Shown here: positions 31,206 to 41,980 of the stretch, piece by piece
How the letters are laid out: each line of letters starts with the position of its first letter
Numbering within the stretch: position 1 is the first letter of the stretch
Assembly (NCBI GenBank): GCA_021832085.1
Contig: JAKBLM010000038.1
Location: 1 to 42,316 of the forward strand
Reading direction: 5' to 3'
Source of the DNA: Acidobacteriota bacterium
GTDB lineage: Bacteria > Acidobacteriota > Terriglobia > Acidiferrales > UBA7541
DNA: 42,316 bases
Notes under the pieces: model-generated
What the model was told of the DNA's origin: nothing
The model's database searches: none
Seen by the model: only the letters and a program-made list of their open reading frames with translations
Program-made: the position numbers and the translations under genes

Positions 31206-32018
31206 CTAGCGCGTGACTGCTTTCCGCGCGAGATAGGCCACGCGAATCATCCGCTTTTGATCGGCCAGAGTCTGCGCCATGCCAGTCGAACTCGTCAATC
31301 CGTCGTAGGCCTCTTGCCCGAGGTTATTGACAATGTCGTCCCGGTATTTTTCGAAGGCACTGGCTTGCCGGCGCGCCACCAGCACCACGCTTTCGGTCAG
31401 GTCCTCGCAGGAGACCACTTCAAACCCGCTCGCTTCCAGCATCCGCTCGTTCTCTCCTACAGGCGTGAGGCACGACGCGCCTGCCCAGGTGCGGACAGCG
31501 ATTTCCTCGCTCGTAACGAGGCCCACAAGTACCATCGGATCCGTGAACAGGAGACGGCCATTCGGGCGCAGCACGCGGTGGCACTCTCGCAGCAAGGTCG
31601 GCCGCTCCGGGATCAGACTGAAGGTGTCGTTCGCGAAAACCGCATCGAAGCTGTTGTCTTTGAACGGGAGTGGACGGGCTGCGTCGCCGAAGCGAAAGTC
31701 GACGCGGCCTTCTAGGCCTTTCGACTTGGCCAGGGCCGTGGCCAGCCGTAGGCCGGATTCGTTGTTGTCCAAGCCGGTCACCCGGGCCTTCGTGGTAGTA
31801 GACAAATACACAGCCGCTGCCCCGTTGCCGCTGCCGATTTCCAGAACATGCGACTCCGGTGTTGGCGCCAGACGAGCAATAAAGCGCCGGTACTCTTCAA
31901 TGGTCATCCAACTCAATTGCCCGACGTATTCGCCGTAGATATCCTGGCCAACCTTGTGCAGAATTTCCTGCCCAAGGTCGCTGTAGGCGATATCGTAGGC
32001 ATCCAGTTGAAAATTCAT
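31206..32018 (-). CDS. Class I SAM-dependent methyltransferase
   Basis: The 270-residue product starts at ATG 32018 with GGAG about 6 nt upstream. Motif I reads VLEIGSGNGAAAVYL, with the glycine-rich loop intact, followed by TGLDNNESG and FDAVFANDTFSLIPERPTLL. RVLRPNGRLLFTDP is the strand 5 region. A C-terminal helical part (FEKYRDDIVNNLGQEAYDG) may bind the substrate. Its fold is that of sarcosine or sterol-type methyltransferases, but the substrate is not evident. Two GTATAC sites lie 245-305 bp upstream. Confidence 0.83.
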   Translation of the reverse strand: MNFQLDAYDIAYSDLGQEILHKVGQDIYGEYVGQLSWMTIEEYRRFIARLAPTPESHVLEIGSGNGAAAVYLSTTTKARVTGLDNNESGLRLATALAKSKGLEGRVDFRFGDAARPLPFKDNSFDAVFANDTFSLIPERPTLLRECHRVLRPNGRLLFTDPMVLVGLVTSEEIAVRTWAGASCLTPVGENERMLEASGFEVVSCEDLTESVVLVARRQASAFEKYRDDIVNNLGQEAYDGLTSSTGMAQTLADQKRMIRVAYLARKAVTR

Positions 32019-32311
32019 TTGGCTCCTTCTTCCGGCTTGAGATGCAACCAAAGTTTACATCAAGGCTTGCGGCCTGGTCATCCGAACTGCCCGGAGACGC
32101 CCGGAAGCCTCTCTTGGCAGATTGCTCTTGAGCTGCCGGCCCGGTTTGCCCAGTTCGGTCAGTCGCAAGGGAAAAACGGAGTAATGGCCGGTAACACCAC
32201 GGCTTCCGGCGCAACGCCTGCTCCGGGGCAGATTGCCGTGGAGCGCGCCTTTTGGAAAAGCTGTATACCGGGCATTGATCATTTGGGTAGCAATTGTCTT
32301 TTCAGATAACC

Positions 32312-32323
32312 CCTGTATACAGG
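32312..32323. promoter_or_regulatory. GTATAC-core palindrome CCTGTATACAGG
   Basis: A perfect 12-bp palindrome lies 86 bp beyond the GntR gene stop and 294 bp upstream of the methyltransferase. A second GTATAC core sits at 32263-32268 (TGTATACC). FCD-type GntR regulators such as UxuR and PdhR bind sites with a GTATAC core, so these are candidate binding sites for the adjacent regulator. On the plus strand a TTGTCT hexamer 16 bp before TATACA also makes a promoter-like pair, but no plus-strand gene follows. Confidence 0.45.
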
Positions 32324-32408
32324 AATCTTTCGCTGGCTGTTTTTCGCTAAACACATGCCCGGTTTCGGCCTTGTCCCCGCGCCCCCGGGGGCGTGGCCGA
32401 GGCACGGC

Positions 32409-33218
32409 TCAATGGTTCTTCCGCTTGCGTCTTCGGTTGCGCGACGGCTCCTCGTCATTCCCGCCCGCTTCCCCGGCAAGCTGGCGCCAGTCTGTGGAAG
32501 CTCCGGGGAAGCCCGATGGCCAATTTCCAGCTGGGCCGAGGAAGCCGAGCTGAGAACGCGTGGAAGCGAGGAGCAGGTTGGCGCTGCGCTGTATCGTTCG
32601 CACGATGTGTTCGGCGGAACGCATACGGGCCTGTTCGGAATCGCGACGGGTGATTGCCTTGACGATTTCACGGTGCTCGGCGACCAAATCCGGGCCGTAG
32701 GAATCGACGGAGATGACCAGATAAAAGAAACGCATCAGGCGCGTGTGAATCTCGGCGATAATTTCGCAGAGGGATTCATTCGCCGAGGCTTCGGCAATCC
32801 CCACATGCAGCCTGTAATTTCGCTCAAGAAACGTGTAGTAGCTCTTTTGGTTGCCGATCCGATAGGTGTACTCGGCCCAGTCCTGAATCTGCTTCAGATG
32901 CTCGGGAGTCGCACGCTGCGCAGCCAGGGCGGCGGCGGCCGGCTCGACGACGAGTTGCACCTCGTTGAGGTTGTGATATTCGGTCATCGTGAGCGGCGCA
33001 ACGAAATAACCTCGGAACGGAATGATTTTGATCAAACCTTCTTTTTCGAGATGATGGCAGGCTTCGCGGACCGGCGTCCGGCTCGTATGATAACGGCGGC
33101 AAAGTTCCTGTTCGGAGAGCGATTTTCCGGGGAGTAGTTCGCACGTAACGATATCGTGCTTGAGGCTGCGGTAGACTCGCTGAGAACTCGTTTGGGCGGG
33201 CAAGGAATTCGGGCTCAT
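32409..33218 (-). CDS. GntR-family transcriptional regulator with FCD ligand-binding domain
   Basis: The 269-residue product starts at ATG 33218, with GGGAG 9 nt upstream; the longer frame to 33362 would run through the promoter region. Residues 14-75 are the winged helix-turn-helix (LSEQELCRRYHTSRTPVREACHHLEKEGLI). The FCD domain (about 90-220) is all helical, with histidine and acidic residues at the metal- and ligand-binding positions (RLHVGIAEAS, EHREIVKAI, SAEHIVRTI). The C-terminus has an extra basic tail (RNRRRKRKNH). It likely senses an organic acid or sugar acid and controls its own and the divergent promoter. Confidence 0.88.
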   Translation of the reverse strand: MSPNSLPAQTSSQRVYRSLKHDIVTCELLPGKSLSEQELCRRYHTSRTPVREACHHLEKEGLIKIIPFRGYFVAPLTMTEYHNLNEVQLVVEPAAAALAAQRATPEHLKQIQDWAEYTYRIGNQKSYYTFLERNYRLHVGIAEASANESLCEIIAEIHTRLMRFFYLVISVDSYGPDLVAEHREIVKAITRRDSEQARMRSAEHIVRTIQRSANLLLASTRSQLGFLGPAGNWPSGFPGASTDWRQLAGEAGGNDEEPSRNRRRKRKNH

Positions 33219-33272
33219 TTTGCTTTGCTCCCGCGGAAAACTTCGCGTAGTCTGCTTTCCGCGCACCGGAAT

Positions 33273-33278
33273 TGTCAA
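33273..33278 (-). promoter_or_regulatory. Candidate -35 element of the GntR gene
   Basis: TTGACA reads on the minus strand at 33278-33273, about 55 bp before the GntR start codon. With an 18-bp spacer the -10 candidate is CAGACT, which keeps the key second A and final T but is otherwise weak. It faces the plus-strand promoter 50 bp away, as usual for a divergently controlled regulator. Confidence 0.4.
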
Positions 33279-33324
33279 GATTAAGGGTGGCGCAACCCTT
33301 TCAACCGCCGAAGCAAAAAAAATC

Positions 33325-33364
33325 TTGACACCGGGTTTCCCACTCCAGTATACAGGCAGCATAC
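33325..33364 (+). promoter_or_regulatory. Plus-strand sigma-70-type promoter overlapped by GTATAC operator sites
   Basis: TTGACA (33325-33330) and TATACA (33349-33354) are separated by 18 bp, a near-consensus promoter pointing toward the MFS gene. The -10 box is itself part of AGTATACAGG (33347-33356), and a related GCATAC half-site follows at 33359-33364. A GntR/FCD protein bound here would cover the -10 and transcription start, which fits repression relieved by a ligand. Confidence 0.6.
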
Positions 33365-33459
33365 AACACGACCTGAGGCTGCCCGCGGCGTGGCGTTCCC
33401 CGCGACTCCTCCGTTAGTCTCTTGAAGACCAGGCCGACCCCGGGCACTGGGAGGAGACC

Positions 33460-33558
33460 ATGTCCAGCCAAAGCAGCCAACCTGCTTTCGCCTCCCGCGG
33501 GCACCTCATCCTCAGGTCAGAAGCGGAAGCAAGAAGTTCCCCAGCGGCCTCGTCCTAA
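33460..33558 (+). CDS. 32-codon frame with strong ribosome site: leader peptide or start of a lost gene
   Basis: About 100 bp after the promoter an ATG follows an excellent GGGAGGAG (7-nt spacing). The frame codes for 32 residues beginning MSSQSSQPAFASRGHL and ends at TAA. The quality of promoter, operator and ribosome site is unusual for such a short product. It could be the surviving 5' end of a gene that was deleted or frameshifted, or a leader. The 211 bp from here to the MFS gene show no further supported coding. Confidence 0.4.
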   Translation: MSSQSSQPAFASRGHLILRSEAEARSSPAASS

Positions 33559-33769
33559 TTACTTTCCTGAGAATTCAGTTTTCGGCACCGTAACGCACGC
33601 ACAAGCTGTGGCGGCACGTCGAGATTTCCACAGGGCCGGGATTTCCACAGGACGAATGCTCATGTGGCGGGCCATCGCCGCGTGGAAGGGCTTGCCCTGA
33701 GATTTTACCCGGCGGATACTTGGCGCCCACGCGCGTTACAGACCGCTAATAACGCGTGGCTCGCAACCG

Positions 33770-35008
33770 ATGACGGAAACGGCTCCTCTTCGCTGGCGCG
33801 ATACCACTCCGACGCAGCGCCGCACGCTCGCGGCGGCAGGGCTCGGGTGGATGCTGGACGCCTACGACGTCATGCTCTATTCGCTCGTGCTCGCGACGCT
33901 GATTCGCGAGTTCGGGATGAGCAAGGAGACAGCCGGCCTGCTCAACACCCTCACGCTGGTTGCCTCGGCGATCGGCAGCGTCGTCATCGGCATCCTTGCC
34001 GACCGCTACGGTCGCCGTCGCATGCTCAGCTTGAGCATCCTGATCTATTCGCTCGCCACATTTGCGTGTGGCCTTTCCCCCACCATCTTCATTCTGGCTA
34101 TTTTCCGGTTTGTTCTCGGGCTGGGCATGGGAGGTGAATGGAATTCGGGGGCGGCACTGGTGGCCGAGACTTGGCCCGGGAAGTGGCGCGGCCGGGCGCT
34201 GGGCATCGTGCAGAGCAGTTGGGCGGTCGGCTACGCGCTGGCGGCCATAACGGCGGGAATTGTGCTGGCCCATGCGAATTGGCGCTGGGTGTTTTTCGTC
34301 GGCGTCTTCCCTGCCCTTGTTGCGCTGTGGGTGCAGCACGGCGTGCCCGAGCCGGAAGTGTGGAAGCGACAAATCGGTGCGCGTGCCAGGCATGTGCTGG
34401 CCGAGCAGCGCGGAATCTGGCGGCGGCACGGCCGCAATCTGATCGTGCTTCTTGCGATGAACACGTTTGGCATGTTCGCCTGGTGGGGTCTTTTCACCTG
34501 GATTCCGGCCTATCTCGAACTGCCGCTGGCGCAGGGTGGCCGCGGTTTCAACCTGCTGGGCACGACATGGTTTCTGCTGGCGCTGAACCTGGTGGGGATG
34601 CTGCCGGGCTACCTGCTGTTTGGCGTACTTGCCGACCGCTACGGCCGTAAGCGCTCGCTCGTGATCTATCTGGTGGCGGCGGCGTTGCTGGTGCCTTGGC
34701 TGGCCTTGGCGCGGCGGCCCATCATGATTCTTGTGGCAGCGTGCCTAGTGGCGTTTTTCGGAACGGGGTTCTTCACCGGATCAGGCATCGTCGGCAGCGA
34801 ACTCTTCCCCACCGCAATTCGAGCCACGGCTCTCGGCGCCAGCTACAACGTCGCGCGCGGCTTGAGCGCGCTTGCTCCGCTTGTCATCGGCACGGTGGGC
34901 CAGACGCACGGGCTTTCCGGTGCGTTCCTGCTTTGTGGTATTGCCTTTGCCCTGGCGGCCGGCAGCGCAGCGCTGCTGCCGGAAACTCAGGGAACCGAAA
35001 TCTTCTGA
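33770..35008 (+). CDS. Major facilitator superfamily transporter (organic/aromatic acid:H+ symporter type)
   Basis: The 412-residue protein has 12 predicted membrane helices. The first loop has the MFS motif ADRYGRRRM, and the matching loop between helices 8 and 9 has ADRYGRKRS. GWMLDAYDVMLYSLVL in helix 1 with an acidic residue, and GMGGEWNSGAALVAETWPGKWRG in helices 4-5, resemble the aromatic-acid and sialate/metabolite:H+ symporters. There is no visible ribosome site before the ATG. It is downstream of the promoter controlled by the GntR protein, so its substrate may be the ligand sensed by that regulator. Confidence 0.87.
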   Translation: MTETAPLRWRDTTPTQRRTLAAAGLGWMLDAYDVMLYSLVLATLIREFGMSKETAGLLNTLTLVASAIGSVVIGILADRYGRRRMLSLSILIYSLATFACGLSPTIFILAIFRFVLGLGMGGEWNSGAALVAETWPGKWRGRALGIVQSSWAVGYALAAITAGIVLAHANWRWVFFVGVFPALVALWVQHGVPEPEVWKRQIGARARHVLAEQRGIWRRHGRNLIVLLAMNTFGMFAWWGLFTWIPAYLELPLAQGGRGFNLLGTTWFLLALNLVGMLPGYLLFGVLADRYGRKRSLVIYLVAAALLVPWLALARRPIMILVAACLVAFFGTGFFTGSGIVGSELFPTAIRATALGASYNVARGLSALAPLVIGTVGQTHGLSGAFLLCGIAFALAAGSAALLPETQGTEIF

Positions 35009-35184
35009 CTTCATGCGCCCGGTCGCCGCGCACGCATTTCCGGGCACCTTGGCAACAACATAGTTCCCTTCCCTTACACGACTGCGATATCCCCGCTGCC
35101 CGCTTCCAGGCGCCGTGCTTTGCCATGCACGAAACCCGCATTGCCAAAGTCGCAATCGCGGCCAGGGCCCTGCGGGTGGCCGAA

Positions 35185-35225
35185 CAAAAAGAGAGGGCCC
35201 CGGCTATTGCTGCCAGGGCCCTCTC
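35185..35225 (-). terminator. Intrinsic terminator of the Asp-box propeller gene
   Basis: On the minus strand GAGAGGGCCC (35225-35216) pairs perfectly with GGGCCCTCTC (35200-35191) around a 15-nt loop and is followed at once by TTTTTG. It begins 30 bp after the stop codon at 35256. Stem, loop and U-tract are all as expected. Confidence 0.85.
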
Positions 35226-35255
35226 GGTGAGTTACGGTTTTTCCGGATCGGCGGA

Positions 35256-38200
35256 TTACATCGAGCCGGGCTGGTGCGGCGGAGCCACCGAGATGAAAGG
35301 AACGTTGGCGCGCTTCATCATCCGGTTCAGCGAAGCCATGTCCGTCTTCTGCAAGGTGCTCCAGTCGGCGAGTTGTTGGTCGATCTTGCCCTTGAGCAGG
35401 TTGTAGACGGTGTGTTCGGCGACAGTGGGAGCCGAATAACCGCTCTCGACCGAACCGCCAAGGGCCAGCATCTGGTCGGAGAGTTCGATGGGGTAATTCA
35501 GCGGATCCTCGCCGCTCTGCGACTTCGGCTGGATGAGTTTGTCTTCGATCGCCAAGGCTTTCTGGTCGAGGGCCTTTGCCGCCGCGGCGATGTTCTGGTG
35601 TGAAGAGCCGACGTGCTTTTCGAGCGCCAGGAGCTGCTCGTGCATGCCCCGGATCTCGATGACGGCGCTATGAGCGGCATCGACGACCTTCTGGATCTGT
35701 AGCAAGAGCGCCAGTTGCTGCTGAAGAGCAGTTTGGGTCGTGTGAACGCGCGGGTCTAGTTTCACCACGATGGGCTGAGTCTGAGTCTGCCCGTCGGCGG
35801 TCAGCTTTGCCTGATACGTGCCCGGAACCACAAGCGGCCCGAAAGGCGAGCCGCCCCAGGTGACCGTGTGAGGCACCATGAGCGTTGAAGTGTAGCGAAG
35901 ATTCCAGACGAACCGATTGACCCCCGGATGGGTAGTGAGATGGGGGAAATGGAAGAAGCGGGCGAATTCGCTGGGAATGCCCGCCGGAAGGCCCGAGCTC
36001 TTGCTCGAGAACTTGCGGACCAGATGACCCTGTGCGTCGAGAATCTCCAGGGTGATCGGGCCCTTGGGAGCCGACTTGAGCCAATAGTCGATCGTGGCTC
36101 CAGAGGCGCCACCGCCGAAGAAACCACCGCCTATGCGCGCGCTATAAGCGACCGGTGGCTTGAAGAGATGCACCGGATCGTTCTGGATCTGCGCGGTGAG
36201 CTGGCGGAGCGGGTTGATGTCGTGCAGCAGCCAGAAGGAGCGGCCGTGAGTGGCAATGACCAGGTCGGAGCCCTTGATAACCATGTCGCGAACGGGAACC
36301 GTGGGCAGGTTCATCTTGAGCGACTGCCACTGGGCCCCGTCGTCGAACGAGACGTAGACGCCCAACTCGGTTCCGGCGAAGAGCAGGTCCTTGTTCACGG
36401 TGTCCTGGCGGACGACGTGAACGTAAGCGCCGTCAGGAATGCCGTTGTTGATGCGGGTCCAGGTCTGGCCGAAATCCGTGGTTTTGTAGATGTAGGGTGC
36501 GAAGTCGTCGCTCTTGGAGCGATTGACGGCGACGTAGGCCGTGCCGGCGCTGAAAGGAGAGGCGTCGATGATGCTGATCTTGCTCCATTCCGGCATGCCC
36601 TTGGGGGTCACGTTCTGCCAGTGAGCGCCGTCATCGCGGGTGAGATGGATCAGGCCGTCGTCCGACCCGACCCAGATTTCTCCCCGCTGGACCGGCGAGG
36701 GCGCGATGCAAAAGATGGTGTCGTAATACTCGGCGCTGGTATTGTCCTGTGTGATCGGCCCGCCGGCCGATTGCTGCTTGGCCTTGTCGTCGCGGGTGAG
36801 GTCGGGGCTGATGACCTGCCAGCTATGGCCACCATCGGTCGTCTTGAACAGCACGTTGCCGCCGAAATAAATCGTGTGGGAATCAAAGGGCGACATGGCG
36901 ATCGGCGCGGTCCACTGGAAGCGGTACTTTAGATTCGCGGCGGCATGCCCCATGGGATTGAGCGGCCAAGGGGAGATGTCGGTCACGGTGCCGGTCTGGC
37001 GATTGAACCGGGTAATCGAGCCGTCGTAGCCGCTCGCGTAAACCGTGTTGCCCGAAGGAGTCGGTACGACCCAGCCACTCTCGCCGCCGCCCACCGCATA
37101 ATAATCGTTGGGATTGCCCTGACTGGGAATCGCGACAGTCGAATTGTCCTGCTGGGCGCCGTAGATGTAGTAGGGGAACCGGTTGTCCACGGCGACATGG
37201 TAAAACTGCGCGGTCGGTTGATTGTCGAGTGTGGACCAAGTGCGGCCCCAATTCAGGCTGACAGACCCGCCGCCGTCGCTGGCAACAATCATGTGGTTCG
37301 GGTCGGTGGGGTCGATCCACATGTTGTGGTTATCGCCGTGGGGCGCGAAAACCATGGTCCAGGTGTGGCCGCCGTCGGTGGAGCGATAGACGCTGGTATT
37401 CAGGATGTAGATGGTGTAGGGGTTCTTCGGATCAGCGTAGATATTGGTGAAATACCAGGCGCGCTGGCGGAAGCGGTGGTCGCCCGTGACGAAATGCCAG
37501 CTTTCGCCGGCGTTGTCGGAAACGTAGAGGCCTCCTTTTTGCGCTTCGATCAAGGCGTAGACGTGCTCGGAATCGGCGCCGACGGCCAAGCCGATCCGGC
37601 CGAGAATGCCCGCGGGCAGGCCGTGCCCGGTGAGATGCTTCCAGGTGACGCCGCCATCGGTCGATTTGTAGATGCCGCTGCCCGGGCCGCCGCTGATGAA
37701 GGTGTACGGGTACCGCACCTCCTGGTAGAGGGCCGCATACACGATGCTGGAATTATGGGGATCGAAGACGATATCGATGGCACCGGTCTTGTCGTTTTTG
37801 TAGAGCACCTTTTGCCAGGTCTTGCCGCCGTCGGTCGTGCGGAACACGCCGCGCTCGGGATTCGGCCCGAAAGCGTCGCCGATCGCGGCCACCAGCACGA
37901 TATTCGGATTGTGAGGATCGACGATGACGGCGCCGATATGCTGGGTCTTCGTCAGGCCGATGTGGGTCCAGGTCTTGCCTGCGTCAGTGGATTTCCACAT
38001 GCCGTCGCCATAGCTGATGTCGCCGCGAAGGGCTTCTTCGCCGGTGCCAACGTAGATGACGTTCGGGTCGGATGGAGCGACGGCGATTGCCCCGATCGAG
38101 GCAATCGGCTCTTTATCAAAAATGGGTTTCCAGTGTTGGCCGGCGTCGGTGGTTTTCCACACTCCGCCCGCTACCGCGCCGAAGTAGTAGATGTTCGTGC

Positions 38201-38381
38201 CGGGTACGCCCGTCGCGGCCTCGGCGCGCCCGCCGCGATAGGGTCCTACCAGATGCCACTGCATGCCCGCGAGCGTTCCCTTCTGCAACTGCTGCGCTCG
38301 TGCCAGCGGGCAAAAAGACAAAATTGCCGCCAGAGCCAGGCTCCAACGGAGACCAGCCCTGTGACCAATACTTAGCTTCAT
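35256..38381 (-). CDS. Large secreted Asp-box (BNR/sortilin-like) beta-propeller protein
   Basis: The product has 1041 residues from ATG 38381, chosen because GGAGGG is 8 nt upstream; the first ATG, two codons earlier, is too close to it. A signal peptide (HRAGLRWSLALAAILSFCPLARA) is followed by two propellers rich in S/T-x-D-x-G-x-T-W Asp-box repeats: KTTDAGQHW, KSTDAGKTW, RTTDGGKTW, KSTDGGVTW, RSTDGGHTW, KTTDGGHSW, KTTDFGQTW. After about residue 740 come a beta-sandwich (VAYSARIGGGFFGGG) and a helical C-terminal region. Proteins of this layout are common in Acidobacteriota and are often labelled glycosyl hydrolase, but no catalytic residues are evident. It probably binds proteins or glycans outside the cell. 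Confidence 0.85.
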   Translation of the reverse strand: MKLSIGHRAGLRWSLALAAILSFCPLARAQQLQKGTLAGMQWHLVGPYRGGRAEAATGVPGTNIYYFGAVAGGVWKTTDAGQHWKPIFDKEPIASIGAIAVAPSDPNVIYVGTGEEALRGDISYGDGMWKSTDAGKTWTHIGLTKTQHIGAVIVDPHNPNIVLVAAIGDAFGPNPERGVFRTTDGGKTWQKVLYKNDKTGAIDIVFDPHNSSIVYAALYQEVRYPYTFISGGPGSGIYKSTDGGVTWKHLTGHGLPAGILGRIGLAVGADSEHVYALIEAQKGGLYVSDNAGESWHFVTGDHRFRQRAWYFTNIYADPKNPYTIYILNTSVYRSTDGGHTWTMVFAPHGDNHNMWIDPTDPNHMIVASDGGGSVSLNWGRTWSTLDNQPTAQFYHVAVDNRFPYYIYGAQQDNSTVAIPSQGNPNDYYAVGGGESGWVVPTPSGNTVYASGYDGSITRFNRQTGTVTDISPWPLNPMGHAAANLKYRFQWTAPIAMSPFDSHTIYFGGNVLFKTTDGGHSWQVISPDLTRDDKAKQQSAGGPITQDNTSAEYYDTIFCIAPSPVQRGEIWVGSDDGLIHLTRDDGAHWQNVTPKGMPEWSKISIIDASPFSAGTAYVAVNRSKSDDFAPYIYKTTDFGQTWTRINNGIPDGAYVHVVRQDTVNKDLLFAGTELGVYVSFDDGAQWQSLKMNLPTVPVRDMVIKGSDLVIATHGRSFWLLHDINPLRQLTAQIQNDPVHLFKPPVAYSARIGGGFFGGGASGATIDYWLKSAPKGPITLEILDAQGHLVRKFSSKSSGLPAGIPSEFARFFHFPHLTTHPGVNRFVWNLRYTSTLMVPHTVTWGGSPFGPLVVPGTYQAKLTADGQTQTQPIVVKLDPRVHTTQTALQQQLALLLQIQKVVDAAHSAVIEIRGMHEQLLALEKHVGSSHQNIAAAAKALDQKALAIEDKLIQPKSQSGEDPLNYPIELSDQMLALGGSVESGYSAPTVAEHTVYNLLKGKIDQQLADWSTLQKTDMASLNRMMKRANVPFISVAPPHQPGSM

Positions 38382-38747
38382 TAGCATTGCCCTCCCTTCG
38401 GGGTCCGCGGGATTCTACACCGAGCAGCTACCGTTTGGAGCAGCGAATCCCCGAGAATTTTTTCGGCGTCGGTTCGGCGCCGGCCCGCACCTGTTCCAAG
38501 GAACGAGGCTTCCGGGAAGAAGAGCGGCGCGTTTGGGGAAGCGTCACGGGTGCGCCCGAAGTGTCACACGGTGAAAATCGGAAATCCCCGTAAGCCGCCG
38601 CTTTTCTGGCAGTTTCGTTTCGCCAAGTCACATTTTCGGGGTGGCCTGGAGCCGCGTGCGGACGAGAATGGCCGGATTTCGGGCGAAAAGGCGCATTCGC
38701 CTGACGGCGCCAGCATAGCAGGCGAAGCGACACTGTGCGAGGACTGG

Positions 38748-38785
38748 GTCTACGTAAGAGAGGCAACGATCGCGTTTACGTAGAC
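38748..38785. repeat. 10-bp inverted repeat GTCTACGTAA with 18-bp spacer
   Basis: GTCTACGTAA (38748-38757) is mirrored exactly by TTACGTAGAC (38776-38785). It may be an old regulator site, a recombination site, or a weak hairpin. There is no adjacent gene start to support one reading. Confidence 0.45.
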
Positions 38786-39009
38786 GGAGCGGTGGCGTCG
38801 GGCGGGAATTGCTGGGACGATCGGTGCGGGAGGTCCAACGCAAGAGCGAAAGGGAAAATCGGCTGGCCGGGCGCGGATGCCGAAACGAAGACGCGGCCGC
38901 AGCGGAAGGTGCATGACGCTCATTGCCGGATTTGGCGGCATCCGCGGAGAGCGGAGATCGACCGGGAGTTGCTAGAGCCCCGCCGGGGAACCAAGTAAAG
39001 AGTCCTTTG

Positions 39010-39240
39010 TCACGTTGCCGACTTCCCCCACGGCATGGTGGAACGATACGCCTGCCGTGCCGCGACGATGCCGGATAGGCGATCGCCGTTGTCGTAAGTG
39101 TAAGTCACTGGATTCGACTGCCCGGAAACGGTCATCTGGGTCCGCAGACCGTCGGCACTGTGGGCACAGCTCGACATGCCTTCCGGCCCCGATGCGAATG
39201 GAAATCTGATCAAGTTCACCAATCGCGACGAGCAGGTCAT
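39010..39240 (-). pseudogene. RHS/YD-repeat protein fragment
   Basis: The minus-strand frame contains DGLRTQMTVSGQ followed by PVTYTYDNGDRLSGIV, a clear YD-repeat unit (T-Y-D-N-x-x-R-L) as found in RHS and wall-associated polymorphic toxin proteins. There is one repeat only, no signal sequence and no conserved RHS core or toxin tip. It is a relic of a much larger gene, probably left by deletion. Confidence 0.55.
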
Positions 39241-39250
39241 TCTCGGCTGA
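39176..39250 (+). pseudogene. Second YD-repeat-like fragment on the opposite strand
   Basis: The plus-strand frame reads GPDANGNLIKFTNRDEQV before a TGA. D-A-N-G-N-L is the core of an RHS/YD repeat. It overlaps the end of the minus-strand fragment in the opposite orientation, which suggests inversion or rearrangement of an RHS gene. The match is short, so it could be chance. Confidence 0.35.
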
Positions 39251-39452
39251 GCGTTCTATTTCCGTCAGCCGGGGCTACCGGCCTCAGATTTGTTGTCCGG
39301 TTCCCGGATGCGGCGGAAGCACAAGAGCCACCCGGAGCAATGGAAAGCGTGCCCTGACGACCTATGCGGAGTCGAGTGGGAATCCTGCGTCCGTGGGATT
39401 TGGGCGGGGACTTCGGTGAGTTGCCCTGTGGCGGGAATGACCGCGGATTTGA

Positions 39453-39480
39453 GCAGGGGCGGCGTGGAAGCCGCCCCTGC
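39453..39480 (-). terminator. Perfect 11-bp hairpin downstream of mdh
   Basis: GCAGGGGCGGC (39453-39463) pairs exactly with GCCGCCCCTGC (39470-39480) around a 6-nt loop, 31 bp after the mdh stop. No U-tract follows, so it may act as a Rho-assisted terminator or mRNA stabiliser. The form resembles dispersed GC-rich hairpins, so it may also occur elsewhere in the genome. Confidence 0.55.
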
Positions 39481-39511
39481 GGATGCTGAAAGCGACGCGC
39501 GCGGGCGCGGC

Positions 39512-40450
<939 letters not shown>

Positions 40451-40496
40451 GAGAGCATTTCTCCTCTGGAGGAATCTGAAGTTGTTTTGCCGAAGG

Positions 40497-40520
40497 CCGG
40501 CCGCGGGAAGCGGCGGCCGG
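40497..40520. terminator. 8-bp hairpin between icd and mdh
   Basis: CCGGCCGC (40497-40504) pairs exactly with GCGGCCGG (40513-40520) around an 8-nt loop. It sits in the 108-bp gap between the two TCA genes. It may cause partial termination or processing so that icd and mdh are expressed at different levels. It lacks a U-tract. Confidence 0.45.
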
Positions 40521-40558
40521 ACCCTTTGAGCAGTGGGTTGTTCCGGAAGCGCGCCGGT

Positions 40559-41980
<1,422 letters not shown>

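Larger units (their letters stand above)
38388..39452. other. Non-coding relic region between the propeller gene and mdh
   Basis: About 1.1 kb without a complete gene. It holds a 10-bp dyad (38748-38785) and fragments of RHS/YD repeats on both strands near 39.0-39.25 kb, listed separately. The reading frames have no ribosome sites and poor coding character, and look like eroded sequence. The promoter of the propeller gene should lie just above 38388. Confidence 0.55.

Noticed and set aside
33422..33700. 92-codon plus-strand frame upstream of the MFS gene
   Set aside because: It has no ribosome site and poor composition; the ATG at 33460 in another frame has the good site.
36945..38375. 476-codon plus-strand frame opposite the Asp-box propeller gene
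   Set aside because: The minus-strand gene has signal peptide, repeats, ribosome site and terminator; the antisense frame has none of these.
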